Of a stretch of 48,752 nt of DNA, positions 35,566 to 44,302 are shown one piece after another (within the stretch, counting starts at the first letter, position 1; each line of letters starts with the position of its first letter). A program made the position numbers and the translations under genes. The notes under the pieces are model-generated. The model worked only from the letters and a program-made list of their open reading frames with translations. It searched no databases and was not told the origin of the DNA. Origin of the DNA: Planctomycetota bacterium (GTDB lineage: Bacteria > Planctomycetota > UBA1135 > GCA-002748355); the NCBI GenBank assembly GCA_026984035.1, contig JALSSW010000121.1:1-48752 (forward strand), read 5' to 3'.

Positions 35566-36543
35566 ATGAATTCCAAGGAACATGTCCTCGTAACCGGGGG
35601 GGCGGGCTTTATCGGTGGGCATCTTTGCGAGGCCCTACTTGAGCAGGGCCGGGAGGTAACCATCCTCGACAACCTGGATCCCTTCTACGATGTCGGGATT
35701 AAGAAAAAGAACCTGGCGCGCTTGGCGGATCTGGGAAAAAACTTACGTGTGATCCAGGGGGATATTCGGGATCCGGAAAAGGTGAAGGAGGCCATGGAGG
35801 GTGTAACGGGCGTCATTCATTTGGCTGCCCTCGCCGGCGTGCGTCCCAGTTTAGAACGTCCCACGGAATATTGGAGCGTCAACCTGGTAGGAACCCAGAC
35901 CTTGTTGGATGCTCTCAAAGGGAATCCTGAGATTCCCTTCGTGTTCGGATCTTCCTCTTCGGTCTACGGAGGAAACGAGAAGGTTCCCTTTCATGAAGAT
36001 GACCCGGTGGATGAACCGGTTTCGCCCTATGCTGCGACCAAAAAGGCTGGGGAACTTTGCTGTCGCGTTTTTCACCACCTCTATGGCAATCCTGTGACCT
36101 GCCTCAGATTCTTCACTGTTTATGGACCAAGGCAGCGGCCGGAGATGGCCATCCACAAATTTACCCGCCTGATTGATGCCGGAAAAAAGCTTCCGATGTT
36201 CGGGGACGGGGAAAGCTCACGCGATTACACCTTTGTGTCCGATATCGTTGAAGGGGTTGTTGCTTCCTTGGACCGACCGATTGATTCCTCGGATCCTTCT
36301 TCGGGGTTTCGGATTTACAATCTGGGTGGTTCAGCAACGACAACCCTGAGGGGCCTGATCGATCGGATCGCGTCGGCCCTGGGTAAAGAAGCTCTGATCG
36401 AACGGCTGCCAATGCAAGCGGGAGACGTCCTCAGGACCTTCGCCGATGTTTCACGGGCGGAGAAGGAACTGGGTTTTCGCGCAAAGGTTTCCATTGATCA
36501 GGGAATCCCTCTTTTTGTGGACTGGTTCTTGGGGACGAAGTGA
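35566..36543 (+). CDS. UDP-glucuronate 4-epimerase-like SDR enzyme
   Basis: A 325-residue extended SDR enzyme. Rossmann motif VTGGAGFIGGHL, catalytic Y155/K159 in SPYAATKKAGE, and FFTVYGPRQRPEMAIHKF, which is characteristic of the UDP-glucuronate 4-epimerase group (usually GRPDMA). DNLDPFYDVGIKKKNL near residue 35 is also typical. It would interconvert UDP-GlcA and UDP-GalA. The specific substrate is inferred from motifs only. A second epimerase follows 28 bases after its stop. Confidence 0.85.
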   Translation: MNSKEHVLVTGGAGFIGGHLCEALLEQGREVTILDNLDPFYDVGIKKKNLARLADLGKNLRVIQGDIRDPEKVKEAMEGVTGVIHLAALAGVRPSLERPTEYWSVNLVGTQTLLDALKGNPEIPFVFGSSSSVYGGNEKVPFHEDDPVDEPVSPYAATKKAGELCCRVFHHLYGNPVTCLRFFTVYGPRQRPEMAIHKFTRLIDAGKKLPMFGDGESSRDYTFVSDIVEGVVASLDRPIDSSDPSSGFRIYNLGGSATTTLRGLIDRIASALGKEALIERLPMQAGDVLRTFADVSRAEKELGFRAKVSIDQGIPLFVDWFLGTK

Positions 36544-36571
36544 AAGTTCCTTGGTCAAGGTGGACGAGACG

Positions 36572-37519
36572 ATGAGCGAAGGAAAGCAATTTTTGATTAC
36601 CGGCGGGGCGGGTTTCATTGGGAGTCATCTTGCCCAAGCTTGTTTGAGCCACGGGCATAGGGTGCGCGTTCTGGACAACCTCGCGACAGGTTTGGAATCC
36701 AACCTTGAGGGGATGGACGTGGACTTCGTCCAGGGAGATGTCCGTGACGAGGCTCTCCTCACAAGAATCATGCAGGGGGTGGACGGTGTCTTTCATCTCG
36801 CCGCCCTCCCCTCCGTTCCTCGCTCGGTGAAGGATCCCTATGCCAGCCATGACAACAACATCACCGGTGTTCTCAAGGTTCTGATTGCCGCCCGCGATGC
36901 TGGGGCAAAGATGGTTTTCGCCGGTTCTTCGAGTGCTTATGGGGATACTGAGGTTCTTCCCAAAAACGAAGATATGCCCGTCAGGCCACTCTCTCCCTAT
37001 GCGGTGACTAAGGTTGCCGGCGAACAGTATCTCCAGGTCTTTGCCCGGGTCTATGGGATGCCCACGGCCATTGTGCGTTACTTCAATGTCTTTGGGCCGA
37101 GGCAGCGCAATGACAGTCCCTACTCCGGAGTCATTGCCAAATTTTGCCGAGCTGCCTTGGAAGGAGAGGTCTGCAAGATCGAAGGGGATGGCTTGCAGTC
37201 CAGGGACTTCACCTATGTGGCCGACGCTGCTCGGGGAACCCTTTTGGCGATGGAGAAGGAGGTTCCTGGGGGTGAGGTGATCAACTTGGCAGGTGGAAAC
37301 CGAATCTCCCTCTTGGACCTGGTGAGCTCGCTCTCCAAACTCTGTGGAAGGGAAGTGGGAATTCAGCATGTTGCAGATCGTCCGGGCGATGTGAAGCATT
37401 CGCAGGCTGATGTGAACAAGGCCTTGAGACTTTTGGGCTTTGAAACGGAATACAGCTTTGATGAGGGGCTGGAAAAGACCCTCGAATGGTACAAAAAGGA
37501 ACATCCCGCTCCCTGCTGA
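36572..37519 (+). CDS. UDP-GlcNAc/GlcNAcA 4-epimerase-like SDR enzyme (WbpP type)
   Basis: A 315-residue protein. ATG 36572 gives MSEGKQFLITGGAGFIGSHL; an in-frame GTG at 36560 is a possible alternative, and an open frame back to 36446 overlaps the preceding gene. Catalytic Y143/K147 in SPYAVTKVAGEQ. RYFNVFGPRQRNDSPYSGVI is the acceptor-loop motif of the UDP-N-acetylhexosamine epimerase group (WbpP/Gne). With the WbpA-like dehydrogenase it would provide galacto-configured HexNAc or its uronate. The precise substrate is not proven. Confidence 0.85.
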   Translation: MSEGKQFLITGGAGFIGSHLAQACLSHGHRVRVLDNLATGLESNLEGMDVDFVQGDVRDEALLTRIMQGVDGVFHLAALPSVPRSVKDPYASHDNNITGVLKVLIAARDAGAKMVFAGSSSAYGDTEVLPKNEDMPVRPLSPYAVTKVAGEQYLQVFARVYGMPTAIVRYFNVFGPRQRNDSPYSGVIAKFCRAALEGEVCKIEGDGLQSRDFTYVADAARGTLLAMEKEVPGGEVINLAGGNRISLLDLVSSLSKLCGREVGIQHVADRPGDVKHSQADVNKALRLLGFETEYSFDEGLEKTLEWYKKEHPAPC

Positions 37520-37590
37520 AGGGGGCTTTGTGTGGACGGGGCCAGCATCTGCGCGGCCCATTTTCGATCTTCAAGGAAACGGAACGATCT

Positions 37591-38325
37591 ATGAAAGGTG
37601 TGATTCTTGCTGGTGGCCTTGGAAGCCGCCTCCATCCCCTGACGAAGGTGACCAACAAGCACCTTCTTCCCGTGTACGACAAGCCAATGATCTATTATCC
37701 CATCGAATGCTTGGTAAAGGCGGGGATTGAAGAGATCTTGATTGTGACTGGGGGGAACTCCGCAGGGGATTTTCTCAGGCTTTTGGAGAATGGGACGGAT
37801 TTTGGTCTCAAGAGGATTCATTATGCTTACCAACGGGGAGAAGGGGGGATTGCGGCGGCTCTGAAATTGGCAGAAGATTTTGCTGCGGGGGAAAAAATCT
37901 GCGTCGTCCTTGGAGACAACCTGATTGAGAAGAATATTCGGAAGGCTGCCAAGGATTTTGAAGCCCAGGAGGGAGGAGCCAAAATCCTGCTGAAAGAGGT
38001 GGAGGATCCGGACCGCTTTGGGGTGGCTACGATTCAGGACGGTAAAGTCATCGAGATCGAGGAGAAACCCAAGGCCCCAAAGACCAATCTGGCGGTCATT
38101 GGAATCTACATGTACGACTCCCAAGTCTTCCAGTTTATTCGAGAACTGAAGCCTTCTGCGCGGGGAGAGCTTGAGATCACAGATGTCAATAACGCCTACA
38201 TTCGGCAGGGGGCGATGAGCTACGAAGTCCTCGATGGCTGGTGGACGGATGCCGGTACTTTTGATTCTCTTCTCCGGGCGAACGAGATGGTTGCCGGGGG
38301 CGGTGCAAATAAGATGGATGCTTGA
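37591..38325 (+). CDS. rmlA: Glucose-1-phosphate thymidylyltransferase, short form
   Basis: A 244-residue nucleotidyltransferase. ATG 37591 gives MKGVILAGGLGSRLHPLTKV with the GGxGxRLxPLT nucleotide loop, then NKHLLPVYDKPMIYYPI, VVLGDNLIEK and IEEKPKAP. The short length and YQRGEGGIAAALKLAE fit the small RmlA/StrD group. It activates glucose-1-phosphate to dTDP-glucose, the first step toward dTDP-rhamnose or other dTDP-deoxysugars. It overlaps the next gene region (TTGA). An open frame extends upstream to 37486, but it overlaps the previous gene and lacks family residues. Confidence 0.9.
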   Translation: MKGVILAGGLGSRLHPLTKVTNKHLLPVYDKPMIYYPIECLVKAGIEEILIVTGGNSAGDFLRLLENGTDFGLKRIHYAYQRGEGGIAAALKLAEDFAAGEKICVVLGDNLIEKNIRKAAKDFEAQEGGAKILLKEVEDPDRFGVATIQDGKVIEIEEKPKAPKTNLAVIGIYMYDSQVFQFIRELKPSARGELEITDVNNAYIRQGAMSYEVLDGWWTDAGTFDSLLRANEMVAGGGANKMDA

Positions 38326-38336
38326 GGGATTTCGCT

Positions 38337-39203
38337 TTGCGATTGTTGATTACAGGCGGAAAGGGCCAGGTGGGCCGGGCTTTGGAAGCCGAGGCCCAAG
38401 AACGTGGGCATGAGGTCTTTGCTTTGGGCCGGGACGGTTTGGATCTGACGGATCCTGGAGCTATCCAAAGAGTCCTGGGTGAGGTCGGTCCCGATTGGGT
38501 CTTGAACTGCGCTGCAGCAACTAAGGTGGATCACTGCGAAGAAGATCGGGAATGGGCGATGACTCTCAACGCCAAGGCTCCTGGCTGGTTGGCTGAAGCT
38601 TGCGCTCGTGAAGGAGCAGGGCTTTTACATTGGTCGACGGATTTTGTCTTCGACGGTCGGGGGACCGAGCCTTTGAAAGAGGATGCGCCTAAAAACCCCC
38701 TTTCCTGCTATGGCGAGTCCAAAGCTTTGGGGGAGGATGCGGTTTTGGCGACCGATTTAGCCCAGGTCCTGATCTTGAGGACACAGTGGGTCTATGGGCC
38801 CGGCGGAAGGAACTTTCCCGCTGCTATTCTCGCCCGGGCGCGGTCGGGCCAAGGGCTCAAGGTTGTCAATGACCAAACGGGAAGACCTTCATATGCCTTG
38901 GACTTGGCCGTTTCGGCCTTGGATCTCCTGGAGGGGGGGGCGAGAGGTCTCTATCACCTCGCTGGGGGTAGCGTCGCGACCTGGTTTCAGTTTGCGAAAT
39001 CTCTGCTTGAAATGGCCGGACTTGGAGAGGTTCCCCTCGAGGCCTGCGGGAGCGAGGCTTTTCCCCTTCCTGCAGAACGGCCCCAATTTTCAGTCCTCTC
39101 CTTGGACAAGGTTGAGAGCTTCCTCGGGAGGTCCATGCCTCCCCTGGAAAGGGGCTTGTCGGATTGGTTGGAGCGGGAAGAATCCGAATCTCCAAAAGGC
39201 TAG
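38337..39203 (+). CDS. rmlD: dTDP-4-dehydrorhamnose reductase
   Basis: A 288-residue SDR enzyme. TTG 38337 is preferred to TTG 38322 because GAGGGA then lies 7 bases upstream and the protein starts MRLLITGGKGQVGRAL, as in the family. Other landmarks: LNCAAATKVDHCEED, WSTDFVFDGRG, catalytic Y125/K129 in CYGESKALGE, and LRTQWVYGPGGRNF. It performs the last reduction to dTDP-L-rhamnose, which normally needs RmlC first; no rmlC is seen here. A run of eight G lies at 38933-38940. Confidence 0.88.
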   Translation: MRLLITGGKGQVGRALEAEAQERGHEVFALGRDGLDLTDPGAIQRVLGEVGPDWVLNCAAATKVDHCEEDREWAMTLNAKAPGWLAEACAREGAGLLHWSTDFVFDGRGTEPLKEDAPKNPLSCYGESKALGEDAVLATDLAQVLILRTQWVYGPGGRNFPAAILARARSGQGLKVVNDQTGRPSYALDLAVSALDLLEGGARGLYHLAGGSVATWFQFAKSLLEMAGLGEVPLEACGSEAFPLPAERPQFSVLSLDKVESFLGRSMPPLERGLSDWLEREESESPKG

Positions 39204-39276
39204 AGCAGCGCATCAAAATGGCATCAGAGGAAACAAATGAATCCAGGCAAAGCGGGAAAGGAGTGAGGATCTCAGG

Positions 39277-40290
39277 ATGAGTAGAATTATGGTGACGGGG
39301 GGAGCCGGGTTCATCGGCTCCAATTTTATTCGCCTTCTGATGAAGGAGACGGATCATGAGGTTTGCAATCTGGACGCCTTGACATATGCGGGGAATCTGG
39401 AGAGTTTGAAGGACGTGGAAGGCAACGAACGCTACCGGTTCATGCGCGTGGATATCACGGAGCCTGCAGCTGTCCAAGAAGCTTTTCAGGCCTTTCAGCC
39501 CGACAATGTGGTGCATCTTGCGGCCGAGAGTCATGTGGATCGCTCGGTATTGGATGCCGGTGCTTTCATCAAGACCAATGTTTTGGGGACTCAGGTTTTG
39601 CTGGACGCTGCTCGCCAGGCGGGGGTCCAGACCTTTGTCCATGTTTCAACGGATGAAGTCTACGGTTCACTTGGAGAAACGGGAAAGTTTCGGGAAGATT
39701 CGCCGATTCAGCCCAACAGTCCTTACTCAGCCAGTAAGGCGGGCAGCGATTTTTTGGTGCGGGCTGCTCATCATACGCATGGGATGGATACACGCATCAC
39801 ACGCTGTTCGAACAACTATGGGCCCTATCAATTCCCCGAGAAGCTGATTCCCTTGATGATCAGCCATGTCCTCGAGGACAAGCAACTCCCTGTCTATGGG
39901 GATGGAAAAAACATTAGGGATTGGATTCATGTGGAGGATCACAATCGAGCCGTCCTTATGGTTCTGGAAAAAGGGAAGCCCGGCGAGGTCTACAACATCG
40001 GAGGAAACTCAGAGCGCCAAAATATCGAAGTGGTGCGGAGGATTCTTGATGCCCTCGGTAAAGATGAGTCCTTGATCCGCTTTGTAAAAGATCGCCCCGG
40101 GCATGATCGGCGCTATGCCATTGATGGGAGCAAGATCAAGAAGGAGCTTGGGTTTGAACCACAACGGAGTTTCGAAGAGGGGCTCCTGGAAACCGTCCGT
40201 TGGTACCAGGACAACCAGGAATGGTGTGATCGTGTTCGCTCCGGGGCTTATCAAAACTACTTCGAAGAACAATATGGGGAGCGCCTTTGA
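39277..40290 (+). CDS. rmlB: dTDP-glucose 4,6-dehydratase
   Basis: A 337-residue enzyme of normal length with all RmlB hallmarks: VTGGAGFIGSNFIRLL, LDALTYAGNLESL, HLAAESHVDRS, STDEVYGSLG with the catalytic TDE (125-127), Y150/K154 in SPYSASKAGSD, and TRCSNNYGPYQFPEKLIPL. It converts dTDP-glucose to dTDP-4-keto-6-deoxyglucose using bound NAD. Gene order is rmlA-rmlD-rmlB, with about 70 bases before rmlB. It supplies the deoxysugar branch of the EPS locus. Confidence 0.96.
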   Translation: MSRIMVTGGAGFIGSNFIRLLMKETDHEVCNLDALTYAGNLESLKDVEGNERYRFMRVDITEPAAVQEAFQAFQPDNVVHLAAESHVDRSVLDAGAFIKTNVLGTQVLLDAARQAGVQTFVHVSTDEVYGSLGETGKFREDSPIQPNSPYSASKAGSDFLVRAAHHTHGMDTRITRCSNNYGPYQFPEKLIPLMISHVLEDKQLPVYGDGKNIRDWIHVEDHNRAVLMVLEKGKPGEVYNIGGNSERQNIEVVRRILDALGKDESLIRFVKDRPGHDRRYAIDGSKIKKELGFEPQRSFEEGLLETVRWYQDNQEWCDRVRSGAYQNYFEEQYGERL

Positions 40291-40335
40291 TTCTCCTGGT
40301 AGACTCAAGGCTTAGCTTTTAACCTTGGACCTTCG

Positions 40336-41142
40336 ATGAAAGCGAGAAACATCCGGCTGCTCCTGCTTCTCTTCTTTACCCTCCTTCCTGTTTCCTGTGG
40401 AGGGGTCATGTCCAAGCGGGTCCAAGAGATTTTGGTCCAACAGGGTTTTGGGAGGCGTGCGGAAGGGGATGCACAGGTCGAGAACTATGCAAGCATTGGG
40501 GACACGATCCAGTTCTTCCCCAGCTCGGGGCTGCTTCAGACTCCCGGCTTTTCGGATCTTTATCTTTTGGCGTCGGTCCCTCAGGTTGTCGCCGTGGATG
40601 GGACCATCTATGTCCCGGGGCTTGGGCCTCTCTATGTCCTGGGGATGACGGAGAGAGAAGTTGGATCTTTTGTGAGTGAGCAGGTGGGAGCTCTTTATAC
40701 GATTCCGGTAAAGGTTGATGCCCGTATCCTGGCTGGACAAAAAGTCTTTTTCATGTTCGGAGAAGTCGCGGGACCCGGGATTCGCCCTTTCCGGGGAGAT
40801 CTTACGATTCTGGATGTTTTTGGGACCTATCCCACGACCCCTTATGCGAATTTCGGCAAGATACGCCTCATCCGTGCGGACCCAAGGAACCCCTTGATCG
40901 TGACAATCAATCTCCGTCATATTGTGACTCGGGGGATCAGCACTTTTAACCTGAACATCCGGGAAAACGATATTATCTATGTCCCGGCGACTTTTTTTGG
41001 GACCATTGCACGTTTCATGGAGAAGCTGCTTTTACCGATCTCAACGACCGTTGGGGCTCTCTTCCAGGGGGCTCAGCTCCGATACCAGTACGACATCCTC
41101 CGTGGAAAGAACAATTTTGTGGCCTATCCCTTCTTATTCTGA
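40336..41142 (+). CDS. Polysaccharide export lipoprotein, Wza/BexD-like
   Basis: A 268-residue protein with a lipoprotein signal: MKARNIRLLLLLFFTLLPVSC, lipidated Cys21. The export domain follows (about 50-125: GDTIQFFPSSG; VDGTIYVPGLGPLYVLGMTE), which is the Poly_export pattern, then an SLBB-like stretch (VFFMFGEVAGPGIRPFRGD, about 136-155). The C-terminus contains ENDIIYVPATFFGTIARFMEK, a common end in these proteins. It would form the outer-membrane channel for polymer export with the chain-length protein downstream. Confidence 0.88.
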   Translation: MKARNIRLLLLLFFTLLPVSCGGVMSKRVQEILVQQGFGRRAEGDAQVENYASIGDTIQFFPSSGLLQTPGFSDLYLLASVPQVVAVDGTIYVPGLGPLYVLGMTEREVGSFVSEQVGALYTIPVKVDARILAGQKVFFMFGEVAGPGIRPFRGDLTILDVFGTYPTTPYANFGKIRLIRADPRNPLIVTINLRHIVTRGISTFNLNIRENDIIYVPATFFGTIARFMEKLLLPISTTVGALFQGAQLRYQYDILRGKNNFVAYPFLF

Positions 41143-41285
41143 AGGGCTTGGGAGCGAGAAGAAGCGATGTGGTGGCCTGGATCCATTGTTGTTTGAATCC
41201 CAAGAAAAGGCCCTCTTCTTTATTCCCCCGGTCTCAAAATGTCGATGAGAAGATAGAATTCTGTACAGGTTGCTTTTGATTCACG

Positions 41286-42917
41286 ATGACTGACCTAGAA
41301 CTCCCCAGCTTGCAGATCGGCCGCTATGTCGACCTCCTTAAGAGGAGGCGCTGGCAATTGCTCCCTGCTGCCTTGCTGGGTCTCTTGGTGGGTCTCTTGG
41401 TGGCATGGCTCATCCCTCGCTATTACCAAGCGAGGACTTTGATCCGCTTGCAGACGCCTCTGTTGGCAGAAGCGAATCCCGGACCCAGGGAAGACCCCTT
41501 TGTCAAAGAAGTCAGCAAGGCTCGGTTCACAATCCGTGATTTTAAGTTGGTGGACAAGGCGGTTTTGGAGCTTGGTTGGGACGAGTATTTTGCTGTCCGT
41601 GAAGACAATATCTCGGCCTACCGAGGGATGATCTGGAGCTTGATCGATCGGATTGAAGTGATCGACTACGATCCCGGCGAAAAGCGTGGGACAGCCATGA
41701 TCGCCATTGTCTATATGGACCGGGATCCTATTCGAGCAGCGGAGTTCGCGAACAAGATCCGTGACCTCTATCTGAAACGAGAAACTGAGTTGGTCCGCAA
41801 GCGGGCAATGGGGGAATTCAACCGTCTCAAATCCGAGGTCCTCCGAAAATATCGCCTTTACCAAGCCGCCGTGGATGATTGGAAAAAGGTGCAAGCAAAA
41901 AACCCCGCACTCTTTGGAGTGGGGCAAGATGGGAAACCGATAGCCCAGGCCCTCCAGCAGGATTGGGCAAAGCTAGGGAATGAAATTGCGGATTTGGAAG
42001 CGCGTAAGGCATCTTTGGAGAGTCAGATCAAGAATCTCGAAGAGACCCTTCAGCGGATTCCTCCCGAGAGAACGGTTGTCCGGAGCCTGTCCGATCCCAA
42101 GATCCAAGCCCTCGCCGCCGCGGATTTGTTGAAACTGCAACAGATTGATGCTGAGACCAAGTTTTGGTCTCCCTTACACCCTGGTTTCAAAGCCAAGATG
42201 CAGGAACGGCAGAAGATCATTGCGAAGTTGAAAAAATTGTTGGAGGGTAGGAAGAAAGGAGGAAAGGTCGCTACCGAACCGAATCCTCTCTGGACCCAGA
42301 ATCACAACAAGAAAGAAGCTCTCCTTCGGGAAAGGGAGGGGCTGGCGAAGCGCCTTCTCGTTCTCAAAAAGCGTTTCGAGCGGATTGGAAAAGATCTGGA
42401 TCAACTGCCTGGGGCAAGGGCCAATGCAGAACGATTGCAGGCCCTCGTCGAGCAAGCGAAAAAAGCCTGGAATGAAGCCACCGACGAACTGAACAACCAA
42501 CGTGCTTTGACCCAGCGCCTGGATAGTTCCCAGAGGATCATCGATGTGATTTCTGAGGCTGAGCCTCCTCCTGCTCCCACCTATCCCAACCCTTACCTGA
42601 TTGCGTTTTTAGGGTCGGGGCTCGGGCTTGCAGTTTCGATCGGTTTGATTTTTCTCTTGGATCTGCTTCAGGCGACTTGGAAAACCTATGAGGATGTGGA
42701 GCGGGGTTTACCTGTTCCCGCCTTGGGTGGGGTGGCATATCTGGAACTTGCGGAAGACCTTGCTCGAGCAAAGCGGCAAAGGTTCAGGGTTGCCTTGATC
42801 TCCCTATTCTTTCTCGCTCTTTTGATTGGGCTTTTCCTGGTTTGGGTTCTCGATCCTGTACGCTTGCCTTCATGGCTTCGGGATTTGATGGATTCCGTTT
42901 TCCAAATGGGCGATTGA
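41286..42917 (+). CDS. Wzz-like polysaccharide chain-length/co-polymerase protein
   Basis: A 543-residue inner-membrane protein. Wzz domain at the N-terminus (YVDLLKRRRWQLLPAALLG), first helix about 21-42, a long periplasmic coiled-coil (about 170-400), a second helix near 443-466 (YLIAFLGSGLGLAVSIGLIF), and one more near 500-523. There is no Walker A ATPase, so it is a Wzc-type co-polymerase without the tyrosine kinase domain; a separate kinase would be expected if regulated that way, but none is here. It sits between the Wza-like and Wzy-like genes, as expected for an assembly complex. Confidence 0.88.
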   Translation: MTDLELPSLQIGRYVDLLKRRRWQLLPAALLGLLVGLLVAWLIPRYYQARTLIRLQTPLLAEANPGPREDPFVKEVSKARFTIRDFKLVDKAVLELGWDEYFAVREDNISAYRGMIWSLIDRIEVIDYDPGEKRGTAMIAIVYMDRDPIRAAEFANKIRDLYLKRETELVRKRAMGEFNRLKSEVLRKYRLYQAAVDDWKKVQAKNPALFGVGQDGKPIAQALQQDWAKLGNEIADLEARKASLESQIKNLEETLQRIPPERTVVRSLSDPKIQALAAADLLKLQQIDAETKFWSPLHPGFKAKMQERQKIIAKLKKLLEGRKKGGKVATEPNPLWTQNHNKKEALLREREGLAKRLLVLKKRFERIGKDLDQLPGARANAERLQALVEQAKKAWNEATDELNNQRALTQRLDSSQRIIDVISEAEPPPAPTYPNPYLIAFLGSGLGLAVSIGLIFLLDLLQATWKTYEDVERGLPVPALGGVAYLELAEDLARAKRQRFRVALISLFFLALLIGLFLVWVLDPVRLPSWLRDLMDSVFQMGD

Positions 42918-42924
42918 GGCTCGC

Positions 42925-44301
42925 ATGAGAGACCTCTTCGTGTTCGGAATCGTCCTACTAAGTTTGCCCTTTGGGTTTCGTGTGCCTTTTGTGGGGCTTC
43001 TGACCTTTACTTGGCTTGCCTATATGCGGGCGCAGGATCTGTGCTGGGGTTTTGCCAGGTCTCAACGCTTTTCTCTCTGGGTCGGGTTGATCATGATCTT
43101 GGGCTGGGCGATGCACGAAATGGGAAAGCGCCCTTTTACCCGAAGGGATATTCGGGCCACGATGATGATCCTTCTTTTGGTCCTGACGACGATCTCTTTG
43201 GTTTTGGCTACAGATCAGAGTTCGTATGTGATCACCCGATACTTTGAATACGCGAAAATCATCGTGGTGGCCCTCTTTACCCTGGGTCAAGTTGATAGTC
43301 GAAAGCGCCTCAAGCTCATGCTCTTGACCATTGCCCTCTCCCTCGGTTTTTTTGGAATCAAGGGAGGGATCCATGGGATTTTAACCGGCGGTGGGACCAT
43401 TCAGCGTGGTCCGGGGGGGATGCTGGAGGACAACAACGATTTTGCCCTAGCCTTGGTGATGAATGTGCCTCTCATGCTTTACCTGGGGTTGGAGGGAAGC
43501 AAACCCTGGATGCGGAAGTTGGCCATCGTCGGAGTGGTTTTGACGATGGGGACCATCACTTTGACGCATAGCCGGGGGGCTTTTCTCTCTCTTGCCGGGG
43601 TGATGTTTTTGCTTTGGTTGCGTAGTCAGCGCAAGGGCTTGGGGGCGATGGTTTTGCTGGGAGCGATCGCGGCGTTCTTTTTTGTTCTCCCTGAGCATGT
43701 GCGGACGCGGATTGCGTCCATCGGTCACTACAAGCAGGACAGCTCTGCCATGGGTCGCCTGCAGGCCTGGCAGATCGCTTTTCGGGAGATCAAGGCCTAT
43801 CCGATCCTTGGCGTGGGGATCCGCAATTACCAGGTCCATTGGGATGAGTTTAAGAAGGGGATTGTCAGCGGTGAGGCCTATGCCAAAGTTGCTCACAACA
43901 GTTATCTGCAAGTTTGGGCGGAGGGGGGCACGATTGCCTTCCTTGTGTACCTGGCCATGTTGTTTTCGAGTTTTTTTACTCTTCGAAAGCTAAGGCGGCT
44001 TGGGATGCGAACTCGTGGTGGGGAGTGGATTGTCGATTATGCACGTATGTTTGAGGCATCTCTCCTTGGATACATGATCGGGGCGACCTTCTTGAATCGT
44101 GGGCACTTTGATCTGATCTACCATTTGATTGCCTTGGTCGCTGCTTTCCGTTTGATTGCTTTGCGTTGGGTGAAGCAACCCGAGGGGCAGCGTGAGGGTG
44201 ATGAGTTGGAGGTGGAGGAAATGCTTCCGCTCCGGCTCGGCAGCGGGACTGGAATGGGGAAGGGGGGGGCTAGGCCGGCACTCCCTCATTGGGGGCGTTA
44301 G
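42925..44301 (+). CDS. O-antigen polymerase/ligase-like protein, exosortase-associated type
   Basis: A 458-residue polytopic membrane protein, about ten helices. The N-terminus (FRVPFVGLLTFTWLAYMRAQDLCWGFA) resembles the DUF5935 start found in the putative O-glycosylation ligases of exosortase A loci (TIGR03097-like, from memory). The Wzy_C region shows LTHSRGAFLSL, GRLQAWQIAF and VAHNSYLQVWAEGG, with the usual periplasmic histidine. It would polymerise or ligate the glycan. The C-terminal tail (about 417-458) is charged and disordered and contains a run of eight G bases. asnB begins one base after the stop. Confidence 0.88.
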   Translation: MRDLFVFGIVLLSLPFGFRVPFVGLLTFTWLAYMRAQDLCWGFARSQRFSLWVGLIMILGWAMHEMGKRPFTRRDIRATMMILLLVLTTISLVLATDQSSYVITRYFEYAKIIVVALFTLGQVDSRKRLKLMLLTIALSLGFFGIKGGIHGILTGGGTIQRGPGGMLEDNNDFALALVMNVPLMLYLGLEGSKPWMRKLAIVGVVLTMGTITLTHSRGAFLSLAGVMFLLWLRSQRKGLGAMVLLGAIAAFFFVLPEHVRTRIASIGHYKQDSSAMGRLQAWQIAFREIKAYPILGVGIRNYQVHWDEFKKGIVSGEAYAKVAHNSYLQVWAEGGTIAFLVYLAMLFSSFFTLRKLRRLGMRTRGGEWIVDYARMFEASLLGYMIGATFLNRGHFDLIYHLIALVAAFRLIALRWVKQPEGQREGDELEVEEMLPLRLGSGTGMGKGGARPALPHWGR

Positions 44302-44302
44302 G

